Assembly (NCBI RefSeq): GCF_013369485.1
Contig: NZ_JABWEB010000011.1
Coordinates: forward strand, 109,466 to 173,465
Direction: 5' to 3'
DNA: 64,000 nt
From: Massilia sp. BJB1822
Lineage (GTDB): Bacteria; Pseudomonadota; Gammaproteobacteria; Burkholderiales; Burkholderiaceae_D
Below, piece by piece: positions 16,247 through 25,500 of this stretch. Numbering within the stretch: position 1 is the first letter of the stretch; the number at the start of each line of letters is the position of its first letter. Below the pieces are notes generated by a model. That model had not been told where the DNA came from. It was given only the letters and a program-made list of their open reading frames with translations, and did not search any database. Position numbers and translations under genes: made by a program.

Positions 16247-16779
16247 GGTTTGTCCTTTCCATTGCGGGCATATAAATGGCCCTTCATTTCGGAGAGCAGT
16301 TCGATCAGTTGGCCCTTGTCGTCGCCGGGAATATCCTGCAGCAGTTCGACCACCCAGCCTTCGTGCACCTGAGCCATCTCGGCGAAGGCCTTGCGGCCGG
16401 CCGGCGTCAGCATGACGCTGAAGGCGCGCCCGTCTTTCGGATCGGGAACGCGCTGCACCAGGCCTTCCTGTTCCAGCTGGTCGGTGATGCCGGTGACATT
16501 GCCGCCTGTGACCATCATGCGGCGCGACAGCTCGCCCATGCGCAGGCCTTGCGGATAGCGCTCCAGCTGCGCCATGAGGTCGAAGCGCGGCAGGGTGATG
16601 CCGAACTGCGAGCGCAGGCGGCTGCGGATTTCGTTTTCGATCTTGACGGTGCAGGACAGCATGCGCAGCCACAGCTTGAGCGCCTGATGGTGGTCCTGCG
16701 TCAGGCGGCTGGCAAGATCCAGCACCGGTTCCGGCGCATCGCCGGCACGCTCCTGCTGCTGATTTTCATTGAGAGGCAT
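16243..16779 (-). CDS. MarR-family regulator inside the anthranilate operon
   Basis: 178 residues from the ATG at 16777-16779. The winged helix-turn-helix contains FGITLPRFDLMAQLERYPQGLRMGELSRRMMVTGGNVTGITDQLEQEGLVQRV, with the basic wing PDPKDGRAFSVMLTPAGRKAF; helical dimerisation ends flank it. MarR proteins usually repress and are released by an aromatic acid or its CoA thioester. Being the fourth gene of the operon implies autoregulation, probably with 2-aminobenzoyl-CoA or anthranilate as effector (inference). It sits 8 nt after the SDR gene and overlaps the hydratase gene by 4 nt. Confidence 0.9.
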   Translation of the reverse strand: MPLNENQQQERAGDAPEPVLDLASRLTQDHHQALKLWLRMLSCTVKIENEIRSRLRSQFGITLPRFDLMAQLERYPQGLRMGELSRRMMVTGGNVTGITDQLEQEGLVQRVPDPKDGRAFSVMLTPAGRKAFAEMAQVHEGWVVELLQDIPGDDKGQLIELLSEMKGHLYARNGKDKP

Positions 16780-16787
16780 GGGCTTCC

Positions 16788-17612
16788 TTACATGACTTCG
16801 CCACCGGCCACGGCCAGCGCTTGTCCATTCATGGCGCCCGATTCGGGCAGGCATAGCCAGGCCACGGCATTCGCGACTTCCTCGCTCTGGATCAGGCGCT
16901 GCTGCGGATTGCCGGCCGCCAGTTCGGCGCGCGCCTGCTCCTCGCTGCGTCCCGTCTTCTGCATGATGTTGGCGACGGCATCCTTGACGATATCGGTTTC
17001 GGTAAAGCCGGGGCAGACCGCGTTCACCGTCACGCCCTTGGCCGCCACTTCCAGCGCCAGGGCGCGCGTCAGGCCGACCACGCCATGCTTGGCGGCGGTA
17101 TAGGCGCTCACATAGCGGTAGCCGGTCAGGCCGGCGGTGGAAGCGATATTCACGATGCGCCCCCAGCCCGCCTCCAGCATGGCGGGCAAGGCCGCCTGGG
17201 TGCAGTGGAAGACGCCGCCGAGATTCACGTCCAGCATGCGCCGCCAATCCTCGCTGCTGGTTTTCAGGAAGGGGGCGGCATGCGCCTGGCCCGCGTTATT
17301 CACCAGGATATCGATGCGGCCCAGGCGCTCGGCGGCGGCAGCGAAGCCTTCGCGCACCGAGGCTTCATCGCCCACATCCATGGTGCGAATGGCGACGCGG
17401 CAGCTTTCGGCCAGCGCCGGTTCATCGGCCAGCAGCGCGTGCAGCGCAAGCGCCGCCTGCTCCAGCTGGGCGCCGTCGCGGCCCGCCAGGGTCACGCTGG
17501 CGCCGCGCAGCAGCAAGGCGCGGGCGCAGGCGGCGCCGATGCCGCGCCCACCGCCCGTCACCAGCGCATGCTTGCCCGCCAGGGATTTCACTTCGTTCAT
17601 TGCGCCGCTCAT
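16788..17612 (-). CDS. SDR-family dehydrogenase (3-hydroxyacyl-CoA dehydrogenase-like)
   Basis: 274 residues. Classical short-chain dehydrogenase: TGGGRGIGAACA nucleotide-binding motif, NNAGQAHA, catalytic Ser in NIASTAG, YxxxK as YTAAKHG, and VNAVCPGFTETD. The start at 17612 is supported by GGAGGG 4 nt upstream; a second ATG four codons in is possible. In the 2-aminobenzoyl-CoA route a dehydrogenase of this type would act in the beta-oxidation-like steps. It abuts the monooxygenase/reductase gene with no gap. Confidence 0.9.
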   Translation of the reverse strand: MSGAMNEVKSLAGKHALVTGGGRGIGAACARALLLRGASVTLAGRDGAQLEQAALALHALLADEPALAESCRVAIRTMDVGDEASVREGFAAAAERLGRIDILVNNAGQAHAAPFLKTSSEDWRRMLDVNLGGVFHCTQAALPAMLEAGWGRIVNIASTAGLTGYRYVSAYTAAKHGVVGLTRALALEVAAKGVTVNAVCPGFTETDIVKDAVANIMQKTGRSEEQARAELAAGNPQQRLIQSEEVANAVAWLCLPESGAMNGQALAVAGGEVM

Positions 17613-19994
17613 TCAGCCCTCCAGCAATTTTGCCGCCACCTGCTGCGGCGTCAGGCCGCTGCTGGCGGCCGCCAGTTGTTTTTCCCGCTCCAGATTGCGC
17701 TCCAGTTGCTGCTTGCCGGGTAGGTATTGCTTGGGCCAGGCCACCATGCGGTAGCCGATCTTCGCCGCCTCCGTCAGCGTCCAGGCCGGATTGGCCAGGT
17801 GCGGACGGCCTACCGCGCACAGGTCGGCGCGGCCGGCGGCGATGATGCCGTTGGCGTGGTCGGCTTCGAAGATGGAGCCGACGGCCATGGCGGCAATGCC
17901 CGCCTCGTTGCGCACGCGGTCGGCGAACGGCGTCTGGAACATGCGGCCGAAGATGGGCCTCTCCTGCTTGCTGACCTGGCCCGACGAGCAGTCGATCACG
18001 TCGGCGCCGGCCAGCTTGAACAGTTGCGCGATCTGCACCGCGTCTTCCGGCGTGATGCCTCCCTCCACCCAGTCGTGGGCCGAGATGCGCACGCTCATCG
18101 GCTTGTGCACCGGCCACGCGGCGCGCATGGCGGCGAACACGCGCAGCGGATAGCGGCAGCGGTTTTCCAGGTTGCCGCCGAATTCGTCGCCGCGCTTATT
18201 GGTCAGCGGCGAAATGAAGGAGGACAGCAGGTAGCCGTGGGCGCAGTGCAGTTCCAGCCAGTCGAAGCCGGCGCGGTCGGCCGCCAGCGTGGCGCGCACG
18301 AAATCGTCTTCCACCCGCTGCATGTCTTCTGGCGTCATGGCGCGCGAGAGCTGGGACACGCCGTCCAGATACTGCTGCGGCGAGGCCGAGAGCAGTGGCC
18401 AGTTATCGCTGTCCAGCGGCTGGTCGATGCCTTCCCACATGGCGCGGGTGGAACCCTTGGCGCCCGCGTGGCCAAGCTGGATGCCGATCTTGGCGTCGCT
18501 GTGGGCATGCACATAATCGACGATACGCTTCCAGGCCTCGGTATGCTGCGCCGTGTACATGCCGGGACAATGCGGCGTGATGCGCGCATCGGCCGAGGGG
18601 CAGGTCATTTCCGCCATCACCATCGCCGCGCCGCCCATGGCGCGCGCGCCCAGATGCACCAGGTGGAAATCGCCCACCGTGCCGTCCACCGCGCTGTACT
18701 GCGCCATCGGCGAGACGACGATGCGGTTCTTCAGCACCAGGCCGCGCACCTTGTAGGGCGTGAACATGGGCGGCACCGGCCGCTCAAGCAGATCGGCCGG
18801 CGCCGGCAACTCAGCCTGTTCGAAGGCGCGCCGCGCAAACCAGGCTTCATAACCGGCCACATAGCCGGCATCGCGCAGGCGCAGGTTTTCATGCGACAGG
18901 CGCTGGCTGCGCGTCAGCATGGAATAGGCGAACTGCGGCGCTTCCAGCGCGGTATAGCGCTGCACGTTCTCGAACCACTCCATCGAGTTGCGCGCCGAAC
19001 TCTGGATCTTCAGCACCTCCACCGCCCTCGCCTTCTCGTATTCGGCCAGCGCGGCGGCGATATCCGGCTCGGCGGCAAAGCAGCGCGCCAGCTCAATCGC
19101 GTCCTCCAGCGCCAGCTTGGTGCCGGAGCCGATCGAGAAGTGGGCGGTGTGGGCGGCGTCGCCCATCAGCACCACCGGCACGCCATCGTTCCAGCGCACC
19201 CACTGCTGGCAGACGATGCGCGGGAACGCGATCCAGCTGCTGGAACCGCGCAGATGCGCCGCGTTCGACATCAGCGCATGGCCGTCCAGCTGGTCGGCAA
19301 ACAGCTGCTCGCACCATGCGATGCTGTGTTCCTGGCTCATCCCATCCAGGCCGGCCGCGCGCCATACGCTTTCCGGCGTTTCGATGATGAAGGTCGAGGT
19401 GTCGCCGTCGTACTGGTAGATATGGGCCTGGAACCAGCCGTGCGGCGTTTCCTTGAAGACGAAGGTGAAGGCCTCGAACTTCTTCTTCGTGCCCAGCCAC
19501 ACAAAGCGGCACTGCCGCGTTTCGATCTGCGGTTGGTAGGTCGCTTCGTAGCGCGTGCGGATGCGGCTGTTCAAGCCATCGGCGGCGATCACCAGGTCGG
19601 CCTGGTAGCGGCGCGCGATTTCCTGGTCGTCCTCGACCTCGGTCTTGAACAGCAGTTCCACGCCCAGTTCCTCGCAGCGCTGCTGCAGGATGTTCAGCAG
19701 GCGCTTGCGGCCGATGCCGCAGAAGCCGTGGCCGCCGGACGTGACTTTCTGTCCCTTGAAGAAGACGTCGATATCGTCCCAGTGATTGAAGGCTTGCAGG
19801 ATGGCGCGCGCCGTCGGCTCGTCGGCGTTCACCAGATTGCCCAGGGTCTGGTCGGAGAACACCACGCCCCAGCCGAAGGTGTCGTAAGGCCGGTTGCGCT
19901 CGATGACGGTGATGCGGTGCGCGGGGTTCTGCTTTTTCATCAGCAGACCGAAATACAGGCCCGCCGGGCCGCCGCCTATGCAAACGATATTCAT
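17613..19994 (-). CDS. abmA: 2-aminobenzoyl-CoA monooxygenase/reductase (bifunctional)
   Basis: 793 residues, two fused flavoenzymes. Residues 1-~400 are a group A FAD monooxygenase (GGGPAGLYFGLLMKK at the N-terminus, VIAADGLNSRIRTRYE, LMGDAAHTAHFSIGSGTKLALEDA). From ~residue 412 comes an old-yellow-enzyme domain (MFTPYKVRGLVLKNRIVVSPMAQYSA, ELHCAHGYLLSSFISPLTNKR, AVGRPHLANP). This fusion is known from Azoarcus evansii, where it hydroxylates and then reduces the ring of 2-aminobenzoyl-CoA to a non-aromatic product; the related salicylyl-CoA 5-hydroxylase has the same layout. The adjacent aryl-CoA ligase and beta-oxidation genes support the anthranilate assignment, though salicylyl-CoA cannot be excluded. 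Confidence 0.9.
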   Translation of the reverse strand: MNIVCIGGGPAGLYFGLLMKKQNPAHRITVIERNRPYDTFGWGVVFSDQTLGNLVNADEPTARAILQAFNHWDDIDVFFKGQKVTSGGHGFCGIGRKRLLNILQQRCEELGVELLFKTEVEDDQEIARRYQADLVIAADGLNSRIRTRYEATYQPQIETRQCRFVWLGTKKKFEAFTFVFKETPHGWFQAHIYQYDGDTSTFIIETPESVWRAAGLDGMSQEHSIAWCEQLFADQLDGHALMSNAAHLRGSSSWIAFPRIVCQQWVRWNDGVPVVLMGDAAHTAHFSIGSGTKLALEDAIELARCFAAEPDIAAALAEYEKARAVEVLKIQSSARNSMEWFENVQRYTALEAPQFAYSMLTRSQRLSHENLRLRDAGYVAGYEAWFARRAFEQAELPAPADLLERPVPPMFTPYKVRGLVLKNRIVVSPMAQYSAVDGTVGDFHLVHLGARAMGGAAMVMAEMTCPSADARITPHCPGMYTAQHTEAWKRIVDYVHAHSDAKIGIQLGHAGAKGSTRAMWEGIDQPLDSDNWPLLSASPQQYLDGVSQLSRAMTPEDMQRVEDDFVRATLAADRAGFDWLELHCAHGYLLSSFISPLTNKRGDEFGGNLENRCRYPLRVFAAMRAAWPVHKPMSVRISAHDWVEGGITPEDAVQIAQLFKLAGADVIDCSSGQVSKQERPIFGRMFQTPFADRVRNEAGIAAMAVGSIFEADHANGIIAAGRADLCAVGRPHLANPAWTLTEAAKIGYRMVAWPKQYLPGKQQLERNLEREKQLAAASSGLTPQQVAAKLLEG

Positions 19995-20002
19995 GCGTTT
20001 CC

Positions 20003-21631
20003 TTATTCCGGGCTGCGCAGCTTGAAGCGCTGCAGCTTTCCTGTTTCCGTGCGCGGCAATGCCGCCGTGAAGCGCACCGCGCGCGGATATTTATACGGGG
20101 CGATTTCCGCCTTGACGAACTCCTGCAGGCTGGCTGCCAGCGCGGGCGAAGCGTCGAAGCCGGGACGCAGCACCACATGCGCTTCCACGATCTGCCCGCG
20201 CTCCGCATCGGCCTTGCCCACCACGCCGCATTCGGCCACGGCGGGATGGCGCAGCAGCACCTCCTCCACCTCGGGACCGGCGATGTTATAGCCGGCCGAA
20301 ATGATCATATCGTCGGTGCGCGAGCGGTAGATGAAATAACCGTCGGCATCCATCTCGTAGGCGTCGCCGGTCAGGTTCCAGCCGTTCAGCACATAGTCCT
20401 TCTGGCGCGGATCGGCCAGATAGCGGCAGCCGGTCGGGCCTTTGACGGCCAGCCGCCCGATCACGCCCGGCCCCACCGGCTTACCCTCGCCATCGAGTAT
20501 GCAGGCCTGGTAGCCCGGCACCGGCTTGCCCGTGGCGCCGGGACGGATCTCCTCGCCCGAGGCGGAAATGAAGATGTGCAGCATCTCGGTAGCGCCAATG
20601 CCGTCGATCATGGCCAGACCGCTGGCCTCCTTCCAGAGCGCACGCGTGGCCAGCGGCAGCGCCTCGCCGGCCGACACGCTTTTGCGCAGGCTGGACAGAT
20701 CATGCTGCGGCACCAGCGCCGCCATCTGGCGGTAAAAGGTGGGCGCGGTAAAGCTGATGGTGGCGCGGTATTTCGCTATCGCCCGCAGCAGGGTTTCCGG
20801 CGTCAGCTTTTCCAGCAGCACGGCGGCGGCGCCCACGCGCAAGGGAAACAGCAGCAGGCCGCCCAGGCCGAAGGTGAAGGCCAGCGGCGGCGTGCCGATG
20901 AACAGGTCGGAGCCATCGGCCTTCAGGGTATGGCGCGGGAAGCAGTCGCAGATGGCCAGCACGTCGCGGTGGAAATGCATGGTCCCTTTCGGCACGCCGG
21001 TGGTGCCGGAGGTGAAGCTGATCAGGCAGACGTCGTCGGCTGACGTGTCGCAAGCCTCGAAGTGCGGGTCTTGGTCCGCCATCAGCGCTTCCAGCGAGCC
21101 TTCGCCCGCGCCGCCATTGAAGTACAGCGCGCGTTCGGGCCGCGACGGCGCCAGTTCCATCTCCTCGCGCAGACCATCGGCGCACAGCACGGCATTCACC
21201 TGGGACTTGCCCATGATGGCGCCCAGCTCGCGAGCGCGCAGCAGCGGCATGGTGGGCACGGCGATGCAACCGGCTTTCAGCACGCCCAGAACGGCGGCCG
21301 CCATCAGCGGATGGTTGGCGCCGCGCAGCAGCACGCGGTTGCCGGGCACCAGTCCCAGCGGGCCGCGCAGCACGGCGGCGATGCGGTTCACCTTCTCCTG
21401 CAACTGCGCATAGCTCCAGCATTCATGCTCGCCGTACAGGGCCGGACGCGCGCCGCCGCCGGCGGCCACCGCCTTGTCCAGCAGCTCGGCCACGCAGTTC
21501 AGGCGCGGCGGATAGTCCAGCTCCGGCAGGTCGAACAGCAGCTCCGGCCATTGCTCGCATGGCGGCAGATGATCGCGCGCAAAGGTGTCGAGGTGCGCGC
21601 TGGGTGCAAGTGGTGCAGAAGATCTGTTCAT
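20003..21631 (-). CDS. abmG: 2-aminobenzoate-CoA ligase (benzoate-CoA ligase family)
   Basis: 542 residues. ANL superfamily: P-loop SFTSGTTGVPKGTMHFHRDV near residue 210, IDGIGATEMLHIFIS, the GDAYEMDADGYFIYRSRTDDMI hinge, and the C-terminal catalytic Lys in LPRTETGKLQRFKL. Activates an aromatic acid to its CoA thioester with ATP. It is the promoter-proximal gene of the operon, 8 nt before the monooxygenase/reductase, which defines anthranilate as the likely substrate; benzoate or salicylate are the alternatives. AGGGCG precedes the ATG. Confidence 0.9.
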   Translation of the reverse strand: MNRSSAPLAPSAHLDTFARDHLPPCEQWPELLFDLPELDYPPRLNCVAELLDKAVAAGGGARPALYGEHECWSYAQLQEKVNRIAAVLRGPLGLVPGNRVLLRGANHPLMAAAVLGVLKAGCIAVPTMPLLRARELGAIMGKSQVNAVLCADGLREEMELAPSRPERALYFNGGAGEGSLEALMADQDPHFEACDTSADDVCLISFTSGTTGVPKGTMHFHRDVLAICDCFPRHTLKADGSDLFIGTPPLAFTFGLGGLLLFPLRVGAAAVLLEKLTPETLLRAIAKYRATISFTAPTFYRQMAALVPQHDLSSLRKSVSAGEALPLATRALWKEASGLAMIDGIGATEMLHIFISASGEEIRPGATGKPVPGYQACILDGEGKPVGPGVIGRLAVKGPTGCRYLADPRQKDYVLNGWNLTGDAYEMDADGYFIYRSRTDDMIISAGYNIAGPEVEEVLLRHPAVAECGVVGKADAERGQIVEAHVVLRPGFDASPALAASLQEFVKAEIAPYKYPRAVRFTAALPRTETGKLQRFKLRSPE

Positions 21632-21677
21632 GGTCGCCCTGCTTGGATGGTCGGTTCAAGTCAGCCTGCAAGCAGAT

Positions 21678-21693
21678 ACTTTAAACCTAAACT
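21678..21693. promoter_or_regulatory. Candidate MarR operator upstream of the anthranilate operon
   Basis: A dyad of form A-n-TTTA-n4-TAAA-n-T (ACTTTAAACCTAAACT) lies 47 nt upstream of the ligase start, in an AT-rich island of the 108-bp gap. The size and symmetry suit a MarR dimer, and the operon encodes one. No binding data; assignment is inference. Confidence 0.3.
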
Positions 21694-21739
21694 AATTCAT
21701 CCACAAGGGCTTTCGCTGCCATGGCGGCGGCGCGGCGCT

Positions 21740-22459
21740 TCAACCCAGACTGATTTGGCGCACCAGGGCGGACTGGTGAATCACGGCCCGTATCACGTCG
21801 GACAAGGCAGCTTGCACCGCCTCCGCTTCCGGCGGCACATCGCGGCGGAAGCGTTCCAGCGCGGCGGCGGCGCCGTGCAGGCCCAGGGTCACGCAGCCGG
21901 CATGCAGGCGCTCGATGCGGTTGCGCGCCTCTCCCACTTCATCGCGGGCGAACAAGGCATCGAGTTCGGCGCTGGCGGCCGTGAGCTGGTTCTGGAAGCC
22001 GGTCAGGTAGACCAGCAGGCGGTCGCCGTTGATGCCAAGGCGCTGCTGGGTTTCGGCCGGGGTTTCGGCCACATGCTGGTAGCCGTTCGCGGCCTGGTCG
22101 AGAAAGCCGGTCAGGTGCACGCGCACCTGGTCGGCCTGGAAGGGTTTGACGATATAGCCGGCGGCGCCGGCCTTGGTGGCCTGCTGCACCGTGTCGGTAT
22201 CGGTGGCGGAGGAGACCAGCACGAAAGGCATGGTGCTGAAAGCGGCGTCGCCTTTCACGCGCTGCAGCAGTTCCATGCCGGAGAGGCGCGGCATGCGCAG
22301 ATCGCAAAAACAGATTGCAGGACGCAAGCCGCCTTCCAGCTGTTGCCAGGCATCGGCGCCGTCTTCCGCTTCCACGATATCGAATTTGCCGCAGCTATCG
22401 ATCAGGTGCATCAGCACCATGCGCGAGACAACGTCATCGTCTACTACCAGAACTCTCAT
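21740..22459 (-). CDS. Response regulator without DNA-binding output domain
   Basis: 239 residues. The receiver domain covers 1-125: acidic pocket DDD at 7-9, phospho-acceptor Asp53 (FCDLRMP), Thr/Ser switch region LVSSATD, Lys105 in YIVKPF. The second half (from ~150) is helical with no HTH, GGDEF or enzyme motif; it could be a small Hpt-like or dimerisation bundle, but no clear HxxKG phosphotransfer His is visible. It lies 86 nt downstream of the large hybrid kinase on the same strand, so it is the natural acceptor for the kinase's Hpt domain. Confidence 0.88.
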   Translation of the reverse strand: MRVLVVDDDVVSRMVLMHLIDSCGKFDIVEAEDGADAWQQLEGGLRPAICFCDLRMPRLSGMELLQRVKGDAAFSTMPFVLVSSATDTDTVQQATKAGAAGYIVKPFQADQVRVHLTGFLDQAANGYQHVAETPAETQQRLGINGDRLLVYLTGFQNQLTAASAELDALFARDEVGEARNRIERLHAGCVTLGLHGAAAALERFRRDVPPEAEAVQAALSDVIRAVIHQSALVRQISLG

Positions 22460-22545
22460 TCAATCCTCTCCTGTGCCTGTCACCGTCAGTGCGCCTGCTG
22501 TGACCCGGCCAGGCAATCTTACCTTATATCCAGCGTGCATGTTTT

Positions 22546-25500
22546 TCAATTGGTTCGCACGCCGCCTGCGGCCAATTGCTGCAGCAGCTCGCGCAAGCGC
22601 GGCAGCTTGGAGGTGACGGCCGCCCACAGCGCGCGGTCGGCGGCCCGTTCCAATTCGCCCGCCAGCGCCTGCAGTTCCGACAGTTCCAGATAGGCGGCGC
22701 TGCCCTTCAGGCCATGGAACAGGCGTCCCGCGGCATCGGCGTCGGCGGCGGCAATGGCCGCATCCAGTTCCGCCAGGCGCTCCGGCAGATCGGCCAGGAA
22801 GGCCTCGAGCAGGCGGCGGTCCAGCATCTCGCGCGCCAGCACGCGCGGCGGCGAGGCCGGCGCGCCGCGCGGCAGCACGATGTGCTCTGGGTCCGCGCTC
22901 ACGCCGAACATGGCGTCGAGTTCCGCCGCGCTGGGGCCAGGCTGGGAGCGCAGCGGCATTTCCGGCAGCAGGATGCCGCGCTGCAGCTGGCGTTCGATGG
23001 CGCGGCTCAGCTGGAAATGCAGGGCCGCTTCGTCGATCGGCTTGGTCAGGAAATCGTCCATGCCGGAAGCGAGGTAGCGGCTGCGGTCCTCTTCGCTGGC
23101 ATTCGCCGTCAGCGCAATGATCATCAGTTCCTGGTCGCGCACCGGCGCGGCGTCGCTGCCGCCCGAGCGGATCAGGCGCGTGGCGCTGGGGCCGTCCATC
23201 TCCGGCATGCGGCCATCCATCAGGATCAGGTCATAGCGCACATGGGCGCAGGCGGCCACCGCCAGCGCGCCGTTGCCGACGATATCGACCTTGTGGCCCA
23301 GGTCTTCCAGCATCATGCGGATGATGATCTGGTTGGTCGGGAAGTCCTCCGCGCACAGCACGCGCAGCTGGTGGCTGTGCGGCTCGCGTGGAATATGCGG
23401 CACCAGCGGCGGCGCCACGCCGTCCGGCAGTGGCAGGGTGAAGGCAAACACGCTGCCGATGCCCGGCGTGCTGACGGCGCCGATCTCGCCGCCCATCAGC
23501 TCCACCAGCTGGCGGCAGATGGCCAGTCCCAGGCCCGTGCCGCCGTAGCGGCGCGTGGTGGTGCTGTCGGCCTGCTCGAACTTCTGGAACAGGCGCGGCA
23601 TGGCTTCGGCCGGAATGCCGATACCCGTATCCTCCACTGTGAAGCGGATCTGGCTGCAGGCGCGCCCGTCGCGCAGCACGCTTTCCGGCAGGCGCTCCAC
23701 GCGCAGCGAGACGTGGCCGCGCTGGGTGAATTTGAAGGCATTGCCGACCAGGTTGACCAGCACCTGGCGCAGGCGGGTCGGATCGCCCACCACGAAAGGC
23801 GGCAAGCCCTTGCCGAATTCCACCGCGAAGCCCACGCTGTGCGCGGCCGCCTGCTCCTCGAACAGGCTGACCACGTTCTCCACCGTGCCGGCCAACGCGA
23901 AATCGATATTCTCGATGGTCAGCTTGCCGGCCTCGATCTTGGAGAAGTCCAGCAAATCGTTAATGATGGTCAGCAGCGACTGGGCATTGGCCTGGCCGCG
24001 CTCAATCTGCTCGCGCGTGCCGTCGGCCAGATGGCTGTCGCGCAGCGCAAAGCCCAGCATGCCGATCACGCCGGCCAGCGGGGTGCGCATCTCGTGGCTC
24101 ATATTGGCCAGGAATTCCGACTTCTGGCGCGTGGCGTCTTCCGCCTTCTGCTTGGCGTAGCTGAGGCGTTCGTCGCGCTGCTCCAGTTCACGCTTCTGCT
24201 GCTGCAGCAGCTTGTTCTTCAGTTCCACCTCGGCCGTGCGCAGGCTGACCTGCTGCTCCAGGCGCGTGCGCTGGCGGCGCAGGCCGCGCACCCGCGCCTG
24301 ATACGTGATGACGGCACTGCCCAGCAGGGTCAGTACGATCAGGCTGCGGAACCACCAGGTTTTCCAGAACGGCGGCAGGATGGTGATTTCCAGCGTGGCG
24401 GCGTTGTCGTTCCAGATGCCGTCCTTGTTGGCGGCCTTGACGCGGAAGGTGTAGGTGCCGGGGTCCAGATTGGTGTAGGTGGCGAAGCGCTTGCTGGCGT
24501 CCGTCACCACCCAGTCGCGGTCGAAGCCCTGCAGCTGGTAGGCGAAGCGGTTGCGCTTGGGCGCGGCGTAGTGCAAGGCCGTAAACTCCAGCGAGAACAT
24601 GGTGTCGCTCTCCTGCAGCGTGACGGCATTGGTATATTCGATGGCGTTGCGCAGCATGCCGCCGTTTTCGCTCTGGCCGGGACGCACGGATTTGTTGAAG
24701 ACCTGGAAGTCGGTGATCGCCACCGTCGGCGCGATGCTGTTTTCCTTCACTTCCTTGGGCGCGAAGGCGGTCAAGCCATTGAAGCCGCCGAAGTACATAT
24801 TGCCGTCCGGCGCGCGCAGCGCGGAGCCGTCGAAGTAAGCGCCTTCGATGGTGCCGTCCGTGCCCGAGTAGTTGCGGATCTGGCCCGTGACGATGTTCAG
24901 GCGCGACAGGCCGGTATTGGTGGACAGCCACAGATTGTTGGCGTCATCGGCCAGAATGGCGGCGATGGCATCGTCGGCCAGGCCATCCTTGCGCAGGTAG
25001 CGGCGGAACTTCACATTGCCGTCGGCGCCGAATTCCATGCGATTCAGGCCGCCGGCCGTGCCAACCCACAGCACGCCGCCCGCATCCTCGTACAGATAAT
25101 GCACCTCGTCGTGACTCAGGCTGGAAGGGTCGGCCGGGTCGTGGCGGAAGTGGCGGAACTGGCCCGTCTTGCGGTCCAGCAGATCAAGGCCGTTGAAGGT
25201 GCCGACCCACAGGCTGCCGCGGCTATCCTCCAGCACCGGGCGCACGATATTGTCGGCCAGGCTGCTGCCGTCGGCCGGATCGTGACGGAAGGTCTGGGTG
25301 CCGCCGCTGGCCGGATCGTAGCGGTGCAAGCCGCCGCGCGAGGAAATCCACAGCATGCCGCTGCGGTCGCCGTAGATATAGCGCAGATGGTCGCTATCCG
25401 GATCGCCGCGCGAGAACAGCAGGCTGCTGAACTGGCGCGTCACCGGATCGAAGCGGCGCATGCCGGTGCGCCCGCCCACCCACAGCATACCCTGCGGATC

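Noticed and set aside
16243..17247. N-terminal extension of the MarR gene
   Set aside because: The upstream part lies out of frame over the SDR gene and is Arg/Gly-rich; the MarR fold starts at the ATG at 16777-16779.
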